Part shown: piece by piece, positions 61,714 to 64,000 of the stretch
How positions within the stretch are numbered: position 1 is the stretch's first letter
Layout of the letters: each line of letters begins with the position of its first letter
Source of the DNA: Paenibacillus sp. J31TS4
GTDB lineage: Bacteria; Bacillota; Bacilli; Paenibacillales; NBRC-103111
Assembly (NCBI RefSeq): GCF_018403265.1
Contig: NZ_BOSI01000001.1
Location: 434,001-498,000 of the forward strand
Length of the DNA stretch: 64,000 nt
Reading direction: 5' to 3'
The notes under the pieces: generated by a model
Told to the model about the DNA's origin: nothing
The model's database searches: none
The model's input: the letters and a program-made list of their open reading frames with translations, nothing else
Translations under genes and position numbers: made by a program

Positions 61714-62583
61714 CTACTGTTTGATTCCTGAAAGCGCTATGCTCTCGATAATGTATCGTTGCAGGAACAGATACACGACGACGACCGGAATAAGGCTGAA
61801 GGCGGTTGCCGCCATGATGATCGACGGCTGCTTGTTGATTCCGTTGTCGTACGTAAACATGGCCAGACCGATCTGGATCGTATACTTAACCGACGATTTG
61901 AGCACGAGGAGCGGCCAGAGCATGTCGTTCCAGACGCCGAGGAACAGGAGGATAATCATGGTGGCGATAATCGGCGTACAAAGCGGCAGATAAACCCGGC
62001 TGAACACCTTGATCTCGCTGGCACCATCAATAACGGCGGCTTCCCTGAGCGGCGTCGGCAGCTGGTCAAAGAACGCCTTTGCCAGGAAGGTGCCGAACGC
62101 GTAATTCAGTGCCGGCAGGTAGAACGCCCAGTACGAGTTGATCAGCCCGAGCTTCGCGAACAGCAAATATTGCGGAATCATGGTCATCTCGAACGGAATC
62201 ATCATCGTGCTGAGGGCAAGGAGCAGGACGATGTTCGCTCCCTTGAACCGAATCTTGGACAACGCGTAGCCGGACAGCAAAGCGGACAGTGCGCTGACGA
62301 TAATGACGCCCGCGCTCACGACGGCCGAGTTGCTGATGTAGCGCATCATCTTGATGTTTGTGAAGGCGATCTGGTACGTCTTGAGCGTCGGTTCCTCCGG
62401 CCACAGCTTCGGCGGGAAGGTAATGGTCAGGCGGGCAGCCCAGTCGAAGCTGGTCACAAGCATCCACAGGAACGGAACAATCATGACGAAGGAGCCGAGG
62501 ATGAGGACCAGGAACAGGACGATCTGACTGGTGGACCATCTCTTGCGCCGGACGGGAACACTCGGACTTACGGCTTGTGCCAT
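61714..62583 (-). CDS. Carbohydrate ABC transporter permease (MalG-like)
   Basis: A 289-residue, six-helix permease of the MalG type. The EAA-type loop that docks the ATPase is EAAVIDGASEIKVFSRVYLP (about residue 187). It forms a pair with the other permease gene 72 bp upstream. No ATP-binding subunit is encoded in the window; Bacillales usually share one MsmX-type ATPase among such importers. Confidence 0.93.
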   Translation of the reverse strand: MAQAVSPSVPVRRKRWSTSQIVLFLVLILGSFVMIVPFLWMLVTSFDWAARLTITFPPKLWPEEPTLKTYQIAFTNIKMMRYISNSAVVSAGVIIVSALSALLSGYALSKIRFKGANIVLLLALSTMMIPFEMTMIPQYLLFAKLGLINSYWAFYLPALNYAFGTFLAKAFFDQLPTPLREAAVIDGASEIKVFSRVYLPLCTPIIATMIILLFLGVWNDMLWPLLVLKSSVKYTIQIGLAMFTYDNGINKQPSIIMAATAFSLIPVVVVYLFLQRYIIESIALSGIKQ

Positions 62584-62655
62584 AGTCTCCCTCCTTACGT
62601 AGGATGTGAAGTGCGGACGAATTCACGGGACTTGTGCGGCCAAGCGGCTTGCCCG

Positions 62656-63609
62656 TCAATCCAGGCTGTCTTTGCGTCGATTCAGGAGCATGAGCGCCAT
62701 CGTCAGCAGCATGATGATGATGAACAGCAGATAGGAAGTCGCTGTGGCGAGACCCATCTGTCCGGCCAGGAACGCGTTGCGGTAAATATACAGCACCACG
62801 GTCATCAGACTGCCGCCGGGATTGCCCGCCGTTCCTCCGATCAGCCAAACGTCGGTGAACCGCTTCATGCCGCCGATCGTGCCCATGATGAGCATGAAGA
62901 CGAAGATCGGGCGCAGGTACGGGATTGTGATGTGCAGCCACCGCCGGAACGCATTCGCTCCGTCGACCTCCGCCGCTTCGTGCAGATCGCGAGGGACCGA
63001 CTGCAGGCCTGCCAGGAAAATGATCGTGTTGTAGCCGAGCGCGCCCCACAGGCTCATGATGACGATACTGAACCGGGAAACTGCCGGATTCGTGAACCAT
63101 CCGACCGGCTGCAAGCCAAACAGGTCGAACAGGAAGTTAATGAGGCCTTCTTTAGACGGGAAGAACAGGAATGAGAACAGCAGGCTGGTCGCTACGCCCG
63201 ATACGACGTTCGGCAGGAAGTAAACCGCCTTGAAAAAGTTTTTGCCAAGGTTCCACTTCAGGCTGTTGATCAGGCTTGCCAGAATAAAGGAGAAGCCTAT
63301 GCCGAGAATGACCGAGAAGACGCCCATGTAGATTGTGTTCTTGATCGCCTGCCAGAAGATCGGATCGCTCAGCGCGTAGCTGTAATTGTTGGTCCCCACC
63401 CACTTGCCCGTAAGCGAGGTGCCGTTGGTCTGGTGAAAGCTCATGTACAGAGCGGCGAACATCGGGTAAATGGCGAACGCCAGCACGCCAATGATCAGCG
63501 GTGCGCTGAACGCGTATCCCATCCAGTCGTTGCGGGTCATCCATTTCTTTTTGCGCTGGCGGGTGCTAGGCAGCGGCTGCGCCGCCTCCTGATTGATTGC
63601 CAAGTGCAT
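62656..63609 (-). CDS. Sugar ABC transporter permease (MalF-like)
   Basis: A 317-residue, six-helix permease of the MalF/UgpA type with the EAA loop EAAEVDGANAFRRWLHITIP (about residue 220). The first helix follows a basic stretch (RQRKKKWMTRNDW). The ATG at 63609 is close to AAAGGAGGAGG; TTG six bases later has better spacing. It pairs with the MalG-like permease downstream. Confidence 0.93.
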   Translation of the reverse strand: MHLAINQEAAQPLPSTRQRKKKWMTRNDWMGYAFSAPLIIGVLAFAIYPMFAALYMSFHQTNGTSLTGKWVGTNNYSYALSDPIFWQAIKNTIYMGVFSVILGIGFSFILASLINSLKWNLGKNFFKAVYFLPNVVSGVATSLLFSFLFFPSKEGLINFLFDLFGLQPVGWFTNPAVSRFSIVIMSLWGALGYNTIIFLAGLQSVPRDLHEAAEVDGANAFRRWLHITIPYLRPIFVFMLIMGTIGGMKRFTDVWLIGGTAGNPGGSLMTVVLYIYRNAFLAGQMGLATATSYLLFIIIMLLTMALMLLNRRKDSLD

Positions 63610-63760
63610 CCTCCTCCTTTCCAAACCGATTCGCTAGCGTGTTCTTAAGCCCCCCTATCCTGCTATCGCTTCGTCCTACATGGCACCATCCGGCTCCGAG
63701 ACTGGACGGGATGAGCGGACGTCCGGCGGATTCCTGTGTGTGCTGCCTGCGCAACGGCTC

Positions 63761-64000
63761 TTACTTGCGGTTCGTCTTCTCCCTGATCGCTTGCTCCATA
63801 CGGGCCGCTGCTTCCTCGGGCGTCTGTTTGTCGTACAGCGTCTTGTAAATCTCGAGGTTGGCGATGTCCCGCATCGTACGGAAGTCGTTCGAGAAGTAGA
63901 CGGGCGGCGCTTGCCGCACTAGATTGACGAACAAGCGGCGGGTATGCTGGCCGGCAAAAAACGGCTGCGGCTCGTCATACATCGGATCCTCATAAGCCTC
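63761..64000 (-). CDS. C-terminal end of an extracellular solute-binding protein (start beyond window)
   Basis: Only the last 79 codons are inside the window. YDEPQPFFAGQHTRRLFVNL and the ending TPEEAAARMEQAIREK match the C-terminal lobe of carbohydrate-binding proteins of ABC importers. It lies 151 bp upstream of the MalF-like gene, so it is the first binding protein of the operon. Confidence 0.8.
   Translation of the reverse strand, partial: EAYEDPMYDEPQPFFAGQHTRRLFVNLVRQAPPVYFSNDFRTMRDIANLEIYKTLYDKQTPEEAAARMEQAIREKTNRK

Overview
The window looks like chromosomal DNA of a high-GC, spore-forming-type Gram-positive of the Paenibacillaceae (Paenibacillus/Cohnella-like). This is inferred from gene content and signals. 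Ribosome binding sites are strong AGGAGG-type, with several GTG and TTG starts. There are lipoproteins with a Gram-positive lipobox, sugar ABC importers without their own ATPase, a bacillithiol-type reductase (YpdA), LacI/AraC/MarR/TetR regulators, and many intrinsic terminators with long stems. No rRNA, tRNA, CRISPR array or complete insertion sequence was seen.

Layout. 1-3 kb: amino-sugar catabolism (NagB-like deaminase cut by the left edge, Gfo/Idh dehydrogenase, LacI repressor) with an 18-bp perfect palindrome as likely operator. 3-9.6 kb: methyltransferase, an SDR/TetR divergon, and a large secreted beta-propeller protein whose stop overlaps that of the TetR gene. 9.6-15.5 kb: GH109-like oxidoreductase, DinG/YoaA-type helicase coupled to a small protein, atypical kinase, acetyltransferase. 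15.5-17.3 kb: ceramidase-like hydrolase translationally coupled to a decayed M20-type peptidase remnant. 17.3-24.1 kb: hypothetical protein, Zn/Cd P-type ATPase with its ArsR-type sensor and operator, GT-C glycosyltransferase, MFS transporter. 24.4-30.4 kb: PhyH-HEAT fusion, AraC regulator, GIY-YIG-like protein, a Rieske protein followed by 48-bp tandem repeats, FMN reductase. 30.6-38.9 kb: multi-PAS histidine kinase, S66 peptidase, lipoprotein SBP, aminoglycoside-phosphotransferase-like kinase, MarR plus DHA2-type efflux operon. 39-43 kb: redox block (YpdA, serine hydrolase, TrxB, HesB-like). 43-49.9 kb: DUF1836/CNNM divergon, pentapeptide protein, MIP18-type protein, Fur-box heme oxygenase, aldehyde dehydrogenase, ZIP transporter. 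50-55.4 kb: HNH protein, an AT-rich two-component island, and a zinc-finger/HTH/DUF2087/GIY-YIG fusion. 55.4-64 kb: NAGPA-type protein and a sugar ABC operon with epimerase and dehydrogenase.

The most interesting signals are regulatory. An 18-bp inverted repeat of form GTTTG-N8-CAAAC occurs three times in the window: upstream of the MFS gene, between the AraC and small GIY-YIG-like genes, and over the promoter of the DUF2087/GIY-YIG fusion gene. The two GIY-YIG-like proteins are related to each other, which suggests an undescribed regulon. Separately, the DUF1836 and CNNM-type genes are divergent, and each promoter carries a CATATG-centred palindrome at its -10 region, which suggests a self-contained repressor-controlled pair.
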